The notes under the pieces are model-generated. The model did no database searches, was not told the DNA's origin, and saw nothing but the letters and a program-made list of their open reading frames with translations. Positions 9,026-18,194 of a DNA stretch of 64,000 nucleotides are shown here, piece by piece; within the stretch, counting starts at the first letter, position 1, and the number at the start of each line of letters is the position of its first letter. Location of the stretch: assembly GCA_020632795.1 (NCBI GenBank), contig JACKEV010000006.1:372001-436000 (forward strand), given 5' to 3'. This DNA is from Alphaproteobacteria bacterium (GTDB lineage: Bacteria > Myxococcota_A > UBA796 > CAJQPC01). The position numbers were made by a program, and so were the translations under genes.

Positions 9026-10293
9026 GACAGCGCCGCCGCGATGGGCTCGGCGCCGCCGGTGTAGTCGCCGGGGTCGACGTCTCCGAGGGCGAGCAGGGTG
9101 GCGCCCAGGTGCTCGGGCAGCAGGCGGGTGCCGCTGGTGTGGACCTCCCCGGAGGCGAGGTCCACCGGCTGGCCCAGGGCGTGGTCGTCCACCGCGCCGA
9201 TGACCCGGCCGCCGGCCACGCCGCCGCCGATGAGCAGGGCGGAGGTGAAGGTCCAGTGGTCCTTGCCCAGCCAGGCGTTGTAGCGGGGGGCGCGGCCCAT
9301 CTCCGAGAAGACCACGGTGACGACCTCCTCGGAGAGGGGACGCCCCGAGAGGCCGGTGCGGCGGGCCAGCTCCTCCTGGATCTGGCCGAGGTAGGCGAAG
9401 AGGTCCTCGAAGTTGATGTCCTGCAGCTCCAGGCCCTGGTGGGTGTCCCAGCCCTCATCGCACCAGCCGTTGTAGCGGGTCATCGCGCAGCGGCTCAGGC
9501 CGAGCTGGAAGCAGTCCATGGCGGTGGCGGCGTCGGCCACGATGTCTCGCTCGCAGTCCGGGAAGCGGGGCTCCAGGGAGAGCTGGCTGGCGTTCTCGGC
9601 GAGCACCTCCACGTCGCCGAGGGCCTGGGCGTACTGGCGCAGGAAGGCCTGCTGCTGGCCGCCCCCGGCGGGGTCGAGCTGGCCCAGGAGCTGGCGGCGG
9701 ACGAAGGCCTCCTCCAGGGCCTGGACCTCGGGGCCGGGCACCGCACCGGGGAGGTTCGCGTCGCGCAGCGCGTCGCCGGTCAGCAGCGCGGGGAGCTGGC
9801 CGTTGTCACCGATGCGCACGACCTGGGCGGTGTAGTCGCGGGTGAACGCCGGCCCGGCCAGCACGAGGTGGGGCAGGTTGGGGGCGCCGGGGGCCCGGCC
9901 GCCCAGGATGGAGGGCCAGTCGTCGCCCCCCAGGTTGCTGCGCCCGGTCAGGATCAGCTCGCGGCAGCGCTCGTGGGTGATCGACTGCACCTCGATGCCG
10001 TTGATCAGGCAGCTCCGGTCGCCCCAGGTCTCGAAGAAGCGGCGCACCGAGGGGCGGGAGGCCGCGTCGACGAAGGGGATGCCGCCGCCGGTGGCGGTGG
10101 TGGCCCGGGGCTCGGTGTCGACGTCGGGGCTGTCCCCCAGCGGCGTGAACACGAAGGTGGTGTCCCAGCCGCCGGAGCAGAAGATGAACAGGAAGCGGCG
10201 CTCGGCGGCGGACACCGCCGCCCGCGCCGGGCGGGGGCAGAGCAGACCCGCAGCGCTGAGCAGGCCGAACTGGCGGCGGTTCATCCTGAACAC
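9022..10293 (-). CDS. DUF1501 protein with Tat signal
   Basis: 423 residues. The N-terminus MFRMNRRQFGLLSAAGLLC is a twin-arginine signal (RRQFG), implying export in folded form. The body reads as a DUF1501 domain: FLFIFCSGGWDTTFVF near the start, INGIEVQSITHERCRELILTG, and near the end VVTVFSEMGRAPRYNAWLGKDHW. DUF1501 is distantly related to the alkaline-phosphatase/sulfatase fold, so hydrolase activity is possible but unproven. It is the first gene of the operon with the two CxxCH lipoproteins. Confidence 0.87.
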   Translation of the reverse strand: MFRMNRRQFGLLSAAGLLCPRPARAAVSAAERRFLFIFCSGGWDTTFVFTPLGDSPDVDTEPRATTATGGGIPFVDAASRPSVRRFFETWGDRSCLINGIEVQSITHERCRELILTGRSNLGGDDWPSILGGRAPGAPNLPHLVLAGPAFTRDYTAQVVRIGDNGQLPALLTGDALRDANLPGAVPGPEVQALEEAFVRRQLLGQLDPAGGGQQQAFLRQYAQALGDVEVLAENASQLSLEPRFPDCERDIVADAATAMDCFQLGLSRCAMTRYNGWCDEGWDTHQGLELQDINFEDLFAYLGQIQEELARRTGLSGRPLSEEVVTVVFSEMGRAPRYNAWLGKDHWTFTSALLIGGGVAGGRVIGAVDDHALGQPVDLASGEVHTSGTRLLPEHLGATLLALGDVDPGDYTGGAEPIAAALS

Positions 10294-10302
10294 GGGGGGC
10301 CT

Positions 10303-10327
10303 CCGAGGGGACAGTGTATCCCCTCGG
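10303..10327. other. Perfect 9-bp inverted repeat between PKD lipoprotein and DUF1501 genes
   Basis: CCGAGGGGA and TCCCCTCGG form a 9-bp GC-rich stem with a 7-base loop, in the 42-bp gap between two same-strand genes. There is no T-run in either direction, so it is not a textbook intrinsic terminator. It could be a factor-assisted terminator, a processing site or an operator. Confidence 0.5.
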
Positions 10328-10335
10328 GGCGGGGA

Positions 10336-11277
10336 TCAGAGGCCGGTGACGGTACCGGCGCCCCAGTCGATGCGCGCGAAGTACTCGTCGCTGTCCTCGC
10401 CCGTGATGGTGCGGGTGTCGGTCCAGGCCAGCGAGCCGTTGAGGTAGATGTTCACGGTGACCGGGTTGCCCTGCTGGTAGACGCTGCCGGGGTAGTCGTG
10501 GACGAACACCGTGTAGACGCCGTTGGACTCGGGGTCGTAGATGTTGATGTTCTCGGGGCCGGTGCCGGGGATGTCGTCGAGGTCGAGCACCGGGTTGTCG
10601 CCCGCGTAGCTGCGCTGGCCCCAGTCCAGGCCCGAGCCGGTGCAGTTCGCGTAGTAGCAGTCGGTCTGGGTGCGCGGGCTGCCGCTGGGGGCGAGCAGGT
10701 GGAGATCCATGTCATCGCCGGAGTAGGTCCAGTACATCTCGACCCACAGATCCTCGGCGGGGATGGACTCCAGGGTGACCTGGCAGGGGTCCGAGTTCAG
10801 GCCTTCGTCGTTGGTGACGATCAGCTCGCCGATGTAGTCCCCGGCGAGGTCCGGGGTGAAGGGGCTGCGCATGGGGTCGGAGCCGGAGGGCATGCGCGCG
10901 GTGGAGCCGTTGGGCTTCTGGGCCAGGCGCCACACATAGTTGACGATGGTGCCGCCGTCGGGGTCGTAGGAGGCGGTGCCGTCCCAGGTGGCGGATTGGA
11001 AGGGCGGGGTGACCGGGTTGGGGGCCACCGCGCAGACCGCGACCGGCGGGCGGGCCGGGGGGTCCTCGTCGGTGGGCTCACCGGTGTCCTCGGGGGGCTC
11101 GGTGTCGGGGGGCTCGCCGGTGTCCTCCTCCTCCTCGTAGCAGTCGGGGATCTGGGGAGGACAGGGCACGCCCGTGTCGGTGCCCTCGGGGTTGTCGCCC
11201 TTGGGCGTGAGGTCATAATCAGGGGAGCACCCGGCCAATGCGAGGATGCCGGTCATCAGGAGGGTGTGATTTCGCAT
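10336..11277 (-). CDS. PKD-domain lipoprotein
   Basis: 313 residues with lipobox Cys17 (ILALAGC). An acidic Glu/Asp/Thr/Pro spacer with repeated DTGEP units (about 30-75) leads to a PKD-like beta sandwich (about 75-170; ATWDGTASYDPDGGTIVNYVW). The C-terminal domain (about 175-313; TYSGDDMDLHLLAPSG, then GVYTVFVHDY) resembles the YfaP/DUF2135 type found on secreted proteins. It is probably a surface adhesion or matrix-binding protein. The Cys pair in DCYYANC may form a disulfide. Confidence 0.78.
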   Translation of the reverse strand: MRNHTLLMTGILALAGCSPDYDLTPKGDNPEGTDTGVPCPPQIPDCYEEEEDTGEPPDTEPPEDTGEPTDEDPPARPPVAVCAVAPNPVTPPFQSATWDGTASYDPDGGTIVNYVWRLAQKPNGSTARMPSGSDPMRSPFTPDLAGDYIGELIVTNDEGLNSDPCQVTLESIPAEDLWVEMYWTYSGDDMDLHLLAPSGSPRTQTDCYYANCTGSGLDWGQRSYAGDNPVLDLDDIPGTGPENINIYDPESNGVYTVFVHDYPGSVYQQGNPVTVNIYLNGSLAWTDTRTITGEDSDEYFARIDWGAGTVTGL

Positions 11278-11307
11278 ACCTGAAACGCTCCGGGTTCCAC
11301 TTCGCCT

Positions 11308-12519
11308 TCACTTTGCTCCGGAGATCGGGGTAGCGCAAGCGCAAAGCCGGCCCGCCATGATCCGGATCCCGGTCAGAACCGGGACGATCGCCAGCGCCAA
11401 CCCCCCTTGACCCCGATCCGGTGTAAGCGCCCATGAAAGCAGGACACCCACCGCCGCGACCCCCAGCAGGAGGCCGCTGAGGCGCCGCGCCGTGGTCAGC
11501 CCCTTGCCGAAGACCACCGCCAGGCCCACCGGGAACAGCAGCAGGCTCAGCGGGTTGGCCAAGGCCAGATCCGGGTTTCGCCAGGACGACCACAGGGGCG
11601 AGCCCGCCCACAGCCCCGCCGACAGGAGCCCCGGCACCCCGAGGACCAGCCCCGTCGCCGCCATCAGCAGGCCACCCAGCGCGCGCCGGATGCGCCAGCG
11701 CCCCCCCATCGCGGCGGTCAGGCCCCCGAGCAGCACGCCGAGACCCAGCGCGGCGGGCCGTCGGTCCGGCGGGGCGGCGGGCGGCATGGGGTGGGTCTGG
11801 GGCGCGAGGGTGCAGGTGGCCACGACCAGCGGGCCGCTCGGCCCCTGGGAGGCCGCGACGCCGGTCTGCATGTCCAGCGGCATGAACCAGGTCTCCCACG
11901 CGCTCAGCTCCCGGTCGGCGGCCGGGCCCATCAGGTAGTCGATGAGCGCCGCCACCGGCACGTCGACGGCGAGGTGGCGCAGGGCCTCGTGGCGGGCGGT
12001 GACCCCGGAGGGGCCCTGGTGCTGCGCGGCCAGCGTGCCCCCCAGCGCCGCGTCCAGCAGGTCCCGCGGGCGGGTGGCGCAGTTGTTGGTGAGCCAGTGG
12101 TAGCGGTACGCGGCGTTCTCGGGCAGGGCCAGCTCAGAGAGCTGCTGCGCGAGGGCGTCGGCGACCTCCGGCGGCAGATCCAGGCGCTGGGCCTCCACCC
12201 CGCGCCCCCAGCCCTCGTAGCGGCGCAGGGTCGCGATGAAGCTGGAGCGCCCCAGCCAGTACTGCTGCTCCCCGCGCAGCCAGTCCTTGACCATGGTGGG
12301 GCTGGGGCGGAACACGCCGAAGTTGTAGACGGTGCCGCCGGGCACGCTGCGCCGGGCGGCCTCGGGGGTGACCACCCACAGGCCGCTGTGGCCGAAGCGC
12401 GCGTACAGCTCAGCCCCGGGGGGCATGGTGAGGAGGTAGATGGCGGTCCCGCCGTCCTCCGGGGGGAGGCACTCGGGCGGAAGGGCGGCCAGCGCGGCGG
12501 GGAGCAGGTGGAGGAGCAC
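11308..12519 (-). CDS. DUF4105 (Lnb N-terminal domain) membrane protein
   Basis: 403 residues. After a short signal or anchor, RFGHSGLWV (about 41-49) and YHWLTNNCATRPRDLLD (about 142-158) are the His- and Cys-containing signatures of the Lnb N-terminal periplasmic domain (DUF4105), a papain/NlpC-like fold that may act on peptides or lipoproteins. The C-terminal half has about five hydrophobic segments. It is the last gene of a four-gene run with the pentapeptide, propeller and solenoid genes (24-bp gap). Confidence 0.78.
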   Translation of the reverse strand: MLLHLLPAALAALPPECLPPEDGGTAIYLLTMPPGAELYARFGHSGLWVVTPEAARRSVPGGTVYNFGVFRPSPTMVKDWLRGEQQYWLGRSSFIATLRRYEGWGRGVEAQRLDLPPEVADALAQQLSELALPENAAYRYHWLTNNCATRPRDLLDAALGGTLAAQHQGPSGVTARHEALRHLAVDVPVAALIDYLMGPAADRELSAWETWFMPLDMQTGVAASQGPSGPLVVATCTLAPQTHPMPPAAPPDRRPAALGLGVLLGGLTAAMGGRWRIRRALGGLLMAATGLVLGVPGLLSAGLWAGSPLWSSWRNPDLALANPLSLLLFPVGLAVVFGKGLTTARRLSGLLLGVAAVGVLLSWALTPDRGQGGLALAIVPVLTGIRIMAGRLCACATPISGAK

Positions 12520-12543
12520 GCCGGGAGCGTAGTTGATCCGACG

Positions 12544-14376
12544 TCAGCCCGCTTCGAACTGCCCCGCCATCACCCGGTCCATCAGCCGCCACAAGAGCCC
12601 CTCCGGCGGCCGGAACGCCCAGCCGCGCAGGGCAGCCTGGAGCCGCAGCAGGTTCCACAGCACCAGCCCGGGGAGCCACGCCGGAGTGGCGGGCGGCGCG
12701 CGGTTGAAGCGCACCCGGCCCTCCAGGGTCAGGGCGGCGAAGTCGGTCTCGGTGGTGACGAACCACCAGGCGTCCCGCAGCGCAAGGGGGCCGAGGCGGG
12801 GGGTAGGCAGCTCTGGCAGGGCCTGGTCCGCCCCGTGCGCGCGCACCAGCAGGGTGGGCGCGAACCCGTCGATGACCGGCCCGGCGGGGGCCTGACGGAG
12901 GGCCTCGGCGGTCAGGCCGAAGCGGGCCCCCACCGAGGCGGCCAGGTCCGGGATGCGCGCCCGGAGCGCGGGGTCGGTGTCGGCGGGCAGCAGGCCCTGC
13001 AGCTCGGCGGCGAGCCCGACCTGGAGGATGGGGTGGGGCTCGGCGGCCTCGGGCAGCGCGGACGCCAGCGCGCCCCGCTCCCCGAACGGGGGGCGCAGCG
13101 CGGCGCCGAGGGTCCACAGCCGGCTGCCGTCCGCGTAGGTGGTCGCCAGGGTCCAGCCCGGGGTGGGGCGCGCCGCCCGGCCGTCGGGCCAGGACACCCA
13201 CACCCCCGCGCCCTCGGGGCCGTCGACCACCGCCGCCATGCCGTCGGGCCACAGAAGCGCCGGGGCGGACCGCAGGCCGGCGGGCAGCCTCAGGCTCGGG
13301 AGCTGGCCGGAGGAGAGCAGGGCCCGCGTCGCCGCCTGGGCTTCCGTGAGGCCCTCCTCATCGGCATCCTGAGCGACGGCGCGCCCGAGGCTGCGCGCGG
13401 CGGCCTCCCTCAGGGGCGCGGCCTCCGGGTGGCCCGATGCCCGCGCCACCAGGTCCAGGCAGGCCTGCGGCTGCCCGACGTCCAGGAAGAGCCGTGCCGC
13501 CCGCAGCGCGCGCGTGTCCCCCTCCAGCCGGAGCCGCAGCAGCGGGGGGAGCAGCGCCGCGGCCTCGGTCGGCGTCGCCATCGGGCCGGTGAGCAGCTCC
13601 CCCAGGGACAGGCGCGCGTCGACGTGGTCCGGGTCGAGGGCGAGGGTGTGCTCCAGCAGCGCGCGGGCCTCCCGCCAGCGGCGCTGCCCGGCCCGGATCG
13701 AGGCCAGGGCGTAGTAGGGGCCCGGGTCGGGCACGTCGGCGTTCGCGGCGGCCAGCAGGTGGGGGAGGGCGGCCTCGGGCTGGCCGGCGGCGCACAGGAA
13801 CCAGCCCAGATCGCCCTGCACGGCGGGATCCTCGGAGCCCAGGTCCGCCAGCAGGGCGGCGGCCTGGTCGGGGGGGAGCAGCCGGGCCAGCAGGCGGGCG
13901 GCGTCGAGGGACGCCGCGCCCGGGGCCCGAGCCTCCAGCACCGCGCGGGCCCGCTCCAGGGCGCCCGCCTCGAACAGCAGCTCGCCGACAAGCTCGAGGG
14001 CGGCGGGGTCCCCCAGCGCGAGGGCGGCCTCGGCGGCGTCGTCCTCGTCCAGCTCGCCCTCGGCGAGGCCACGCAGCAGGCCGCGCAGCTTGAGCCAGCC
14101 GTCCCGATCCTCGGAGACCGCGCCCTCGGGATCGAGCCCGCTGGCGGCGGCGAGCATGGCGTCTCCCACCCAGGCGCCGCGCAGAGAGGCCCCGGCGCAG
14201 TCGGCCAGGGTGAGGTCGGCGCCCTCCAGGTCCGCGAAGGAGAGGTCCGCGCCGCGCAGGGAGGCCCCCCACAGGTCGGCGCCGCGCAGGTCGGCGCCCC
14301 GCAGGTTGGCGCCGGAGAGGTCGGCCGAGCCCAGCTCCGCGTCGCGGAGGTCCTGCCAGGCGTGGTCCACGCTCAC
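12544..14376 (-). CDS. Pentapeptide-repeat plus TPR-like protein
   Basis: 610 residues with no signal peptide. Residues about 8-65 are pentapeptide repeats (LSGANLRGADLRGADL), a right-handed beta-helix. Residues about 130-340 read as TPR-like helical pairs (AQGDLGWFLCAAGQPEAALPH type). The remainder, with VWVSWPDGRAARPTPGW, has no recognised family. The start overlaps the stop of the propeller gene by 4 bp. A cytoplasmic scaffold is the simplest reading. Confidence 0.75.
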   Translation of the reverse strand: MSVDHAWQDLRDAELGSADLSGANLRGADLRGADLWGASLRGADLSFADLEGADLTLADCAGASLRGAWVGDAMLAAASGLDPEGAVSEDRDGWLKLRGLLRGLAEGELDEDDAAEAALALGDPAALELVGELLFEAGALERARAVLEARAPGAASLDAARLLARLLPPDQAAALLADLGSEDPAVQGDLGWFLCAAGQPEAALPHLLAAANADVPDPGPYYALASIRAGQRRWREARALLEHTLALDPDHVDARLSLGELLTGPMATPTEAAALLPPLLRLRLEGDTRALRAARLFLDVGQPQACLDLVARASGHPEAAPLREAAARSLGRAVAQDADEEGLTEAQAATRALLSSGQLPSLRLPAGLRSAPALLWPDGMAAVVDGPEGAGVWVSWPDGRAARPTPGWTLATTYADGSRLWTLGAALRPPFGERGALASALPEAAEPHPILQVGLAAELQGLLPADTDPALRARIPDLAASVGARFGLTAEALRQAPAGPVIDGFAPTLLVRAHGADQALPELPTPRLGPLALRDAWWFVTTETDFAALTLEGRVRFNRAPPATPAWLPGLVLWNLLRLQAALRGWAFRPPEGLLWRLMDRVMAGQFEAG

Positions 14377-15734
14377 GGGTCGACGGTCCGCAGTGTGCCG
14401 TGGCGGGCGATCCGGAGGTGGGGGCGGGCGCCCTCGGCGAAGTCCACCTCAAGGCCGCGCTGGAGCACCGGGGCGCCGCCCTCGAAGAAGGCGATGGCGC
14501 GCTCCTCGCCGTCCTCCAGCCAGGCGAACCAGCCGCCGCCGGGGACCACCAGACCGGCGCCCTCCCAGTCGCTGGCGGGGCGGGTGTCGCGCCGGTCAAG
14601 GCTCTTGGGGTCGAGCACCTGGATGGCGTCGCCGGTCAGGGCCCACAGGCCGTCGTCCTGCACGGCCAGGGCCTCGGCGCGCCGCTCCAGGGTGACCGAG
14701 GGGCCGCCCAGACGGCGCAGCTCCCCGAAGAAGCCGGCGACGTAGCGGGCCTCCGGGCCCAGGGCGACGGCGCCTGCAGGTTCGTCCAGGGTGCGCTCGT
14801 CCTCTGGCGAGAGGGTGGAGAGATTCCAGGTCCGAAGCGTGAACCGGTGGACGGTCGCGCCCCGGCGCCGGTCGGGGGAGAGGCTGAAGTCCGCGACCCC
14901 GGGGGGGACCACGGGCCAGCGGGTGGAGGGGTCCTGCGCGGCGATGACGCCGTCCTCCCCAGCCACATGGAGCCGCCCGTCGAGCGACGCCAGGGTGCGG
15001 ACACCGTTCACCGGCGGGCGCCAGGTGTCCTGCGCGTCGCCCTCGGCGCTCCAGGTGCGCACGGCCCCGTCGGCGTGGGCGCTGGCGAAGCCCGCACCGT
15101 GGGCGCAGAGCGCGGTGACCGGGGCCTCGGTCTCGAGGGTGGCGGTGGTCTCGCCGGTCTCCGGATCCAGCAGGCGCAGGGCCCCGGACGTGCCGCCGAG
15201 GACGAGCGCGCCGGCCACCGCGACCGCCTCGCTCTGCTCGCCGTCGAGGTCGGTCCGCTGCCAGGCGACCGCGCCGTCACGCAGCCGGGTCAGCGCGCCC
15301 ACGGGGTCCCGGGCGATGAAGCCGCCGTCCACCGCGAACAGGTGGGTCTGCTTGCGCTCGAAGGTGTACGACTCGGAGAGCCCACCTTGAACCTGGAAGA
15401 GCCGGCCGCGCTTGTCCACGGCCGCGCCAGCGGTCACCGCGGGGATCCAGCCCCCGAGGCCGTCGATGGGGGCGACGCCGTGGGCGTCCACCCGGAACAG
15501 CCCCTCCATCGTGCCGAGGAGCACGCTGCCGTCGGGCTGGGCGGCGGCGCACAGGACCCCGGCGCTGCGCAGGGGCGGGGAGACCAGCGCGCCGTCGGCG
15601 TCGCGCAGCAGGACTACGCCGTCGGCGTCCGCGGTGAGCACGGCGCCATCGAAGGCCAGCAGGGCGTTGACCGAGGCCAGGTGCCCCCGGACGAGCACGA
15701 GCTGCTCATCCTGCCTGAGCGTGAGGTGCGGCAT
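14373..15734 (-). CDS. WD40/PQQ-like beta-propeller protein
   Basis: 453 residues, no signal peptide. Repeated blades with AVAVAGALVLGGTSGALRLL, VTALCAHGAGFASAHADG and similar units point to a seven-bladed WD40-like propeller. The ATG directly follows the stop of the upstream gene (TGAATG), and its own stop overlaps the next start, so the three proteins are translationally coupled. The role is probably protein interaction. Confidence 0.78.
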   Translation of the reverse strand: MPHLTLRQDEQLVLVRGHLASVNALLAFDGAVLTADADGVVLLRDADGALVSPPLRSAGVLCAAAQPDGSVLLGTMEGLFRVDAHGVAPIDGLGGWIPAVTAGAAVDKRGRLFQVQGGLSESYTFERKQTHLFAVDGGFIARDPVGALTRLRDGAVAWQRTDLDGEQSEAVAVAGALVLGGTSGALRLLDPETGETTATLETEAPVTALCAHGAGFASAHADGAVRTWSAEGDAQDTWRPPVNGVRTLASLDGRLHVAGEDGVIAAQDPSTRWPVVPPGVADFSLSPDRRRGATVHRFTLRTWNLSTLSPEDERTLDEPAGAVALGPEARYVAGFFGELRRLGGPSVTLERRAEALAVQDDGLWALTGDAIQVLDPKSLDRRDTRPASDWEGAGLVVPGGGWFAWLEDGEERAIAFFEGGAPVLQRGLEVDFAEGARPHLRIARHGTLRTVDP

Positions 15735-17198
15735 TCAGCCCCCCAGCATGCGGGCGGTGAGGTTGTCGGCGTCCTCGCTCCGGCCCAGGGCCCGCATGGC
15801 GCGGACCGCCACGGCGGGCAGGCCGTACTGGCTGGCGGTGGCCAGGCAGTCGTTGAGGTGGCCTTCGGCCTCGGCGGGGTGCCCCAGGCCCTGGGCGGCG
15901 ACGCCCTTGGCGAGCTGGGCGAGGGCCACCAGCTCGGGGCGGTGGTGGCGGCGGCCCAGGTCCTCGGCCCGGAGGGCGCTGGCCATCGCGTCCGCGGCGT
16001 CGCCGACCTCGGCCTGGGTGAGGGCCTGCTGCGCCAGCGCCCGCCCCAGCAGCCCGCTGTCGGCGCACAGCTCGGCGAGATCCCGGGCGCGGCGCAGGTG
16101 CGGGGCCCGCGCGGCGGGGGCGGCGACGAGCTGGGCCGCCAGCAGGTGGGCGTGGCTGGCGAGCCCGGTCAGACCCTGGTCCTCGGCGTGCTGGATCAGG
16201 GCGGCCACCGCGTCGGGGGCGGCGGGATCGGACATCGCGGTGAGGGCCTCGGCGCGCAGGGTGAGGCTGTCGGCGTCCTCGCGGCCCTCCAGGCGCGCCA
16301 GGCCACTCCGCAGGCGGTGGTAGTCCCCCTGGTGGAGCAGCGTGCGCAGCTCGGCGAGGGCCACCCGCCACAGGGCGTCGGCGTCGTCGGCGTCCCGGGC
16401 GAGCTGGCGGGCGCGGCCGAGCCAGGCGGCGGCCTCGGCGGGCTGCAGCTCGGCCAGGGCCAGCGCGGCCTCCAGGGACCAGCCCTGGTCCCGCTGGTCG
16501 TCCGCCAGGGCGAGCACCTTGAGAAAGCCCGTGGTGGCCAGATCGGCGCGCCCCCGCACCCGGTCCAGCACGGCGCGATGGTAGGCGCGCAGCGGCGTGT
16601 CGCCCTCGAAGCGCTCCAGCGCCTTGAGGCGCAGGCCCATCTCCCTGAAGCGGCCCAGGGCGCCCAGAGCGACCACGGCGTGGGTCAGGGCGAGGCGCTG
16701 CAGGCTGGGCTCGCCCGGGACCGCGCCGGGCTCGGCGAGCTGCTCCAGGAGGGCGGCGCTCCGCTCGGCGGCCTCGGCGGCCTGGCCGCGGGCCAGGGCC
16801 AGCTCCACCCGGAGCAGGGGCGCGAGCCAGATCCAGAACGGCTCCCCGACGCGGCGGGCGGCCTGGTCCAGGGCTGCGATGAGGCCCTCGGACTCGGTGA
16901 ACGCGCCGTCGGCGACGCGCAGGCGGGCGGCGACCGCGAGGCCGCGCAGCAGCCACACCGGCTCGTCGCCCAGGGCGGCCAGCGCGGGGCCCAGCTCGGG
17001 CAGGACCGCCGCCCGCAGCGCGGGGTCGGGCAGGAGCAGCTCCGCGATCTCCACGGCCCAGGGGGCGCGCGGGCCGGGCAGCGCGTCCAGGAAGGCGCGG
17101 ACCCCGTCGGGGCCCGCGGCGGTCACCACGTCCACCAGCCGACGCCGGTCAGACAGGCGGAGCCGGGGGACCAGCGTGCTCGGATCGGTGGGGCTCAC
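15735..17198 (-). CDS. Alpha-solenoid (TPR-like) protein
   Basis: 487 residues, almost all amphipathic Ala/Leu-rich helices of TPR type. I prefer the GTG at 17198 (protein starting MSPTDPSTL), because a strong ribosome binding site GAGGGAG lies just before it; the ATG at 17222 adds eight residues but has no such site. It is the first gene of the scaffold operon and has a promoter with a perfect TTGACA box upstream. Confidence 0.72.
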   Translation of the reverse strand: MSPTDPSTLVPRLRLSDRRRLVDVVTAAGPDGVRAFLDALPGPRAPWAVEIAELLLPDPALRAAVLPELGPALAALGDEPVWLLRGLAVAARLRVADGAFTESEGLIAALDQAARRVGEPFWIWLAPLLRVELALARGQAAEAAERSAALLEQLAEPGAVPGEPSLQRLALTHAVVALGALGRFREMGLRLKALERFEGDTPLRAYHRAVLDRVRGRADLATTGFLKVLALADDQRDQGWSLEAALALAELQPAEAAAWLGRARQLARDADDADALWRVALAELRTLLHQGDYHRLRSGLARLEGREDADSLTLRAEALTAMSDPAAPDAVAALIQHAEDQGLTGLASHAHLLAAQLVAAPAARAPHLRRARDLAELCADSGLLGRALAQQALTQAEVGDAADAMASALRAEDLGRRHHRPELVALAQLAKGVAAQGLGHPAEAEGHLNDCLATASQYGLPAVAVRAMRALGRSEDADNLTARMLGG

Positions 17199-17237
17199 GT
17201 CTCCCTCGCGGCAGTCCTTCATGGCGAGCAGGCGGTC

Positions 17238-17266
17238 AGGATTCCACGGGGGCCAGGGCGTGTCAA
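17238..17266 (-). promoter_or_regulatory. Candidate sigma-70 promoter of the scaffold operon
   Basis: On the minus strand a perfect -35 box TTGACA (complement of 17261-17266) is followed after exactly 17 bp by AATCCT (17238-17243), a weak -10 typical of GC-rich genomes. It supports the GTG start at 17198, leaving a leader of about 30 bases. Confidence 0.5.
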
Positions 17267-17288
17267 ACGCCGGGTTGACCGCCTCGGC

Positions 17289-18194
17289 TCACGGGGTCCC
17301 GAGGGTGCCCGGATCGGGCTCGCAGACGCTGTCGGCCTCGCTGTCGGCGGCGCTGGTGCCGTAGGAGAGGCTGTTGAGGGTGTTGAAGTCGAGCCGGATC
17401 AGCCCGTCGCCGCCGTCCCCGGAGGTCCGCTGCCAGCTCGAGCCGGAGAGCTGGCCGTCGCCGCCGCCGGCGAGGACGGCGCCCGCGCCCGCGGTGAGGG
17501 TGTCGGCGATCAGGTAGACGGCGCCGCCCGCGCCGCCGCCGCCGGGCTCGGCCTCGGAGGGGGACGAGCCGGAGTTGGCCGTGCCGCACCAGTCGCTGAA
17601 CTCGGCGCAGCCGATCTCGCCGTCCTCGCCCCGGGCGCTCAGGGTGCCGTTGACCACCAGCTCGCTGGCCCGGATGACCACCGCGCCGCCCCCGGCGCCG
17701 CCATGGCCCCCGATGCCCTGCTCGGTGGGGTCGTCCAGGGCCCCCGCGCCGCCGCCGGAGCCGAGGGTGAGCGCGGCGAAGGTGCTGTCCCCATAGGCGA
17801 TCCCGCCGTCCCCGCCGTCGCCCACGGTGGGGTTGGACTGGTCGCCGTGCTCCCCGACGTCGCCGTGCCCGCCGCCGCCGCCGGTGCCCTCGCAGTTGCC
17901 GCAGGAGCTGCCCGGGTTGCCGCCGCCGCCGCCGCCGCCGAGGTTGTTGAGGTTGCTCTTGGCGCCGGTCCCGGCGTAGCTCTCGCCGCTCTCCCCGGTG
18001 GAGTTGTGGCTGTTGTTCTGGATCCCGCCGCTGTAGCCGAGCGCGTCGGCGGAGAGGGCGCCGTCCACCGTCACCGTGCCCGTGGCGGTGAAGGCCAGCA
18101 CGCCCCCGCAGGCGCCGTCCCAGGCCCCCGCGGTCAGGGTCACGCCGGTGGAGACGTCGACGTCGGTGAACTGGGGCACCCGGAAGAGGGCCAC
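17289..18194 (-). CDS. C-terminal part of a frameshifted MopE/Gly-rich surface protein
   Basis: 301 residues from a GTG at 18194, but the open frame extends back to about 18240. Joined to the upstream frame it reads on naturally (after VSFVDAVG comes QTYGESANTNLSDQDVALFRV). The part is very Gly/Asn/Ser-rich, with runs such as NNLGGGGGGGNPGSS and GAGGGAVVIRASELVVNGTL. These are typical of secreted adhesin-like domains. It has no start context of its own and is almost certainly the second half of the gene at 18140-19849. A single extra base in the CCC run at 18240-18242 would restore one protein of about 850 residues. Confidence 0.75.
   Translation of the reverse strand: MALFRVPQFTDVDVSTGVTLTAGAWDGACGGVLAFTATGTVTVDGALSADALGYSGGIQNNSHNSTGESGESYAGTGAKSNLNNLGGGGGGGNPGSSCGNCEGTGGGGGHGDVGEHGDQSNPTVGDGGDGGIAYGDSTFAALTLGSGGGAGALDDPTEQGIGGHGGAGGGAVVIRASELVVNGTLSARGEDGEIGCAEFSDWCGTANSGSSPSEAEPGGGGAGGAVYLIADTLTAGAGAVLAGGGDGQLSGSSWQRTSGDGGDGLIRLDFNTLNSLSYGTSAADSEADSVCEPDPGTLGTP

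Noticed and set aside
10303..10327. Intrinsic terminator after the PKD lipoprotein gene
   Set aside because: The stem is perfect but no T-run follows on either strand, so I list it only as an inverted repeat.
17930..17942. Simple-sequence tract (gccgccgcc) as a phase-variation element
   Set aside because: It encodes the Gly run of the surface protein in frame; triplet changes would not alter the frame, and the real break lies at about 18240.
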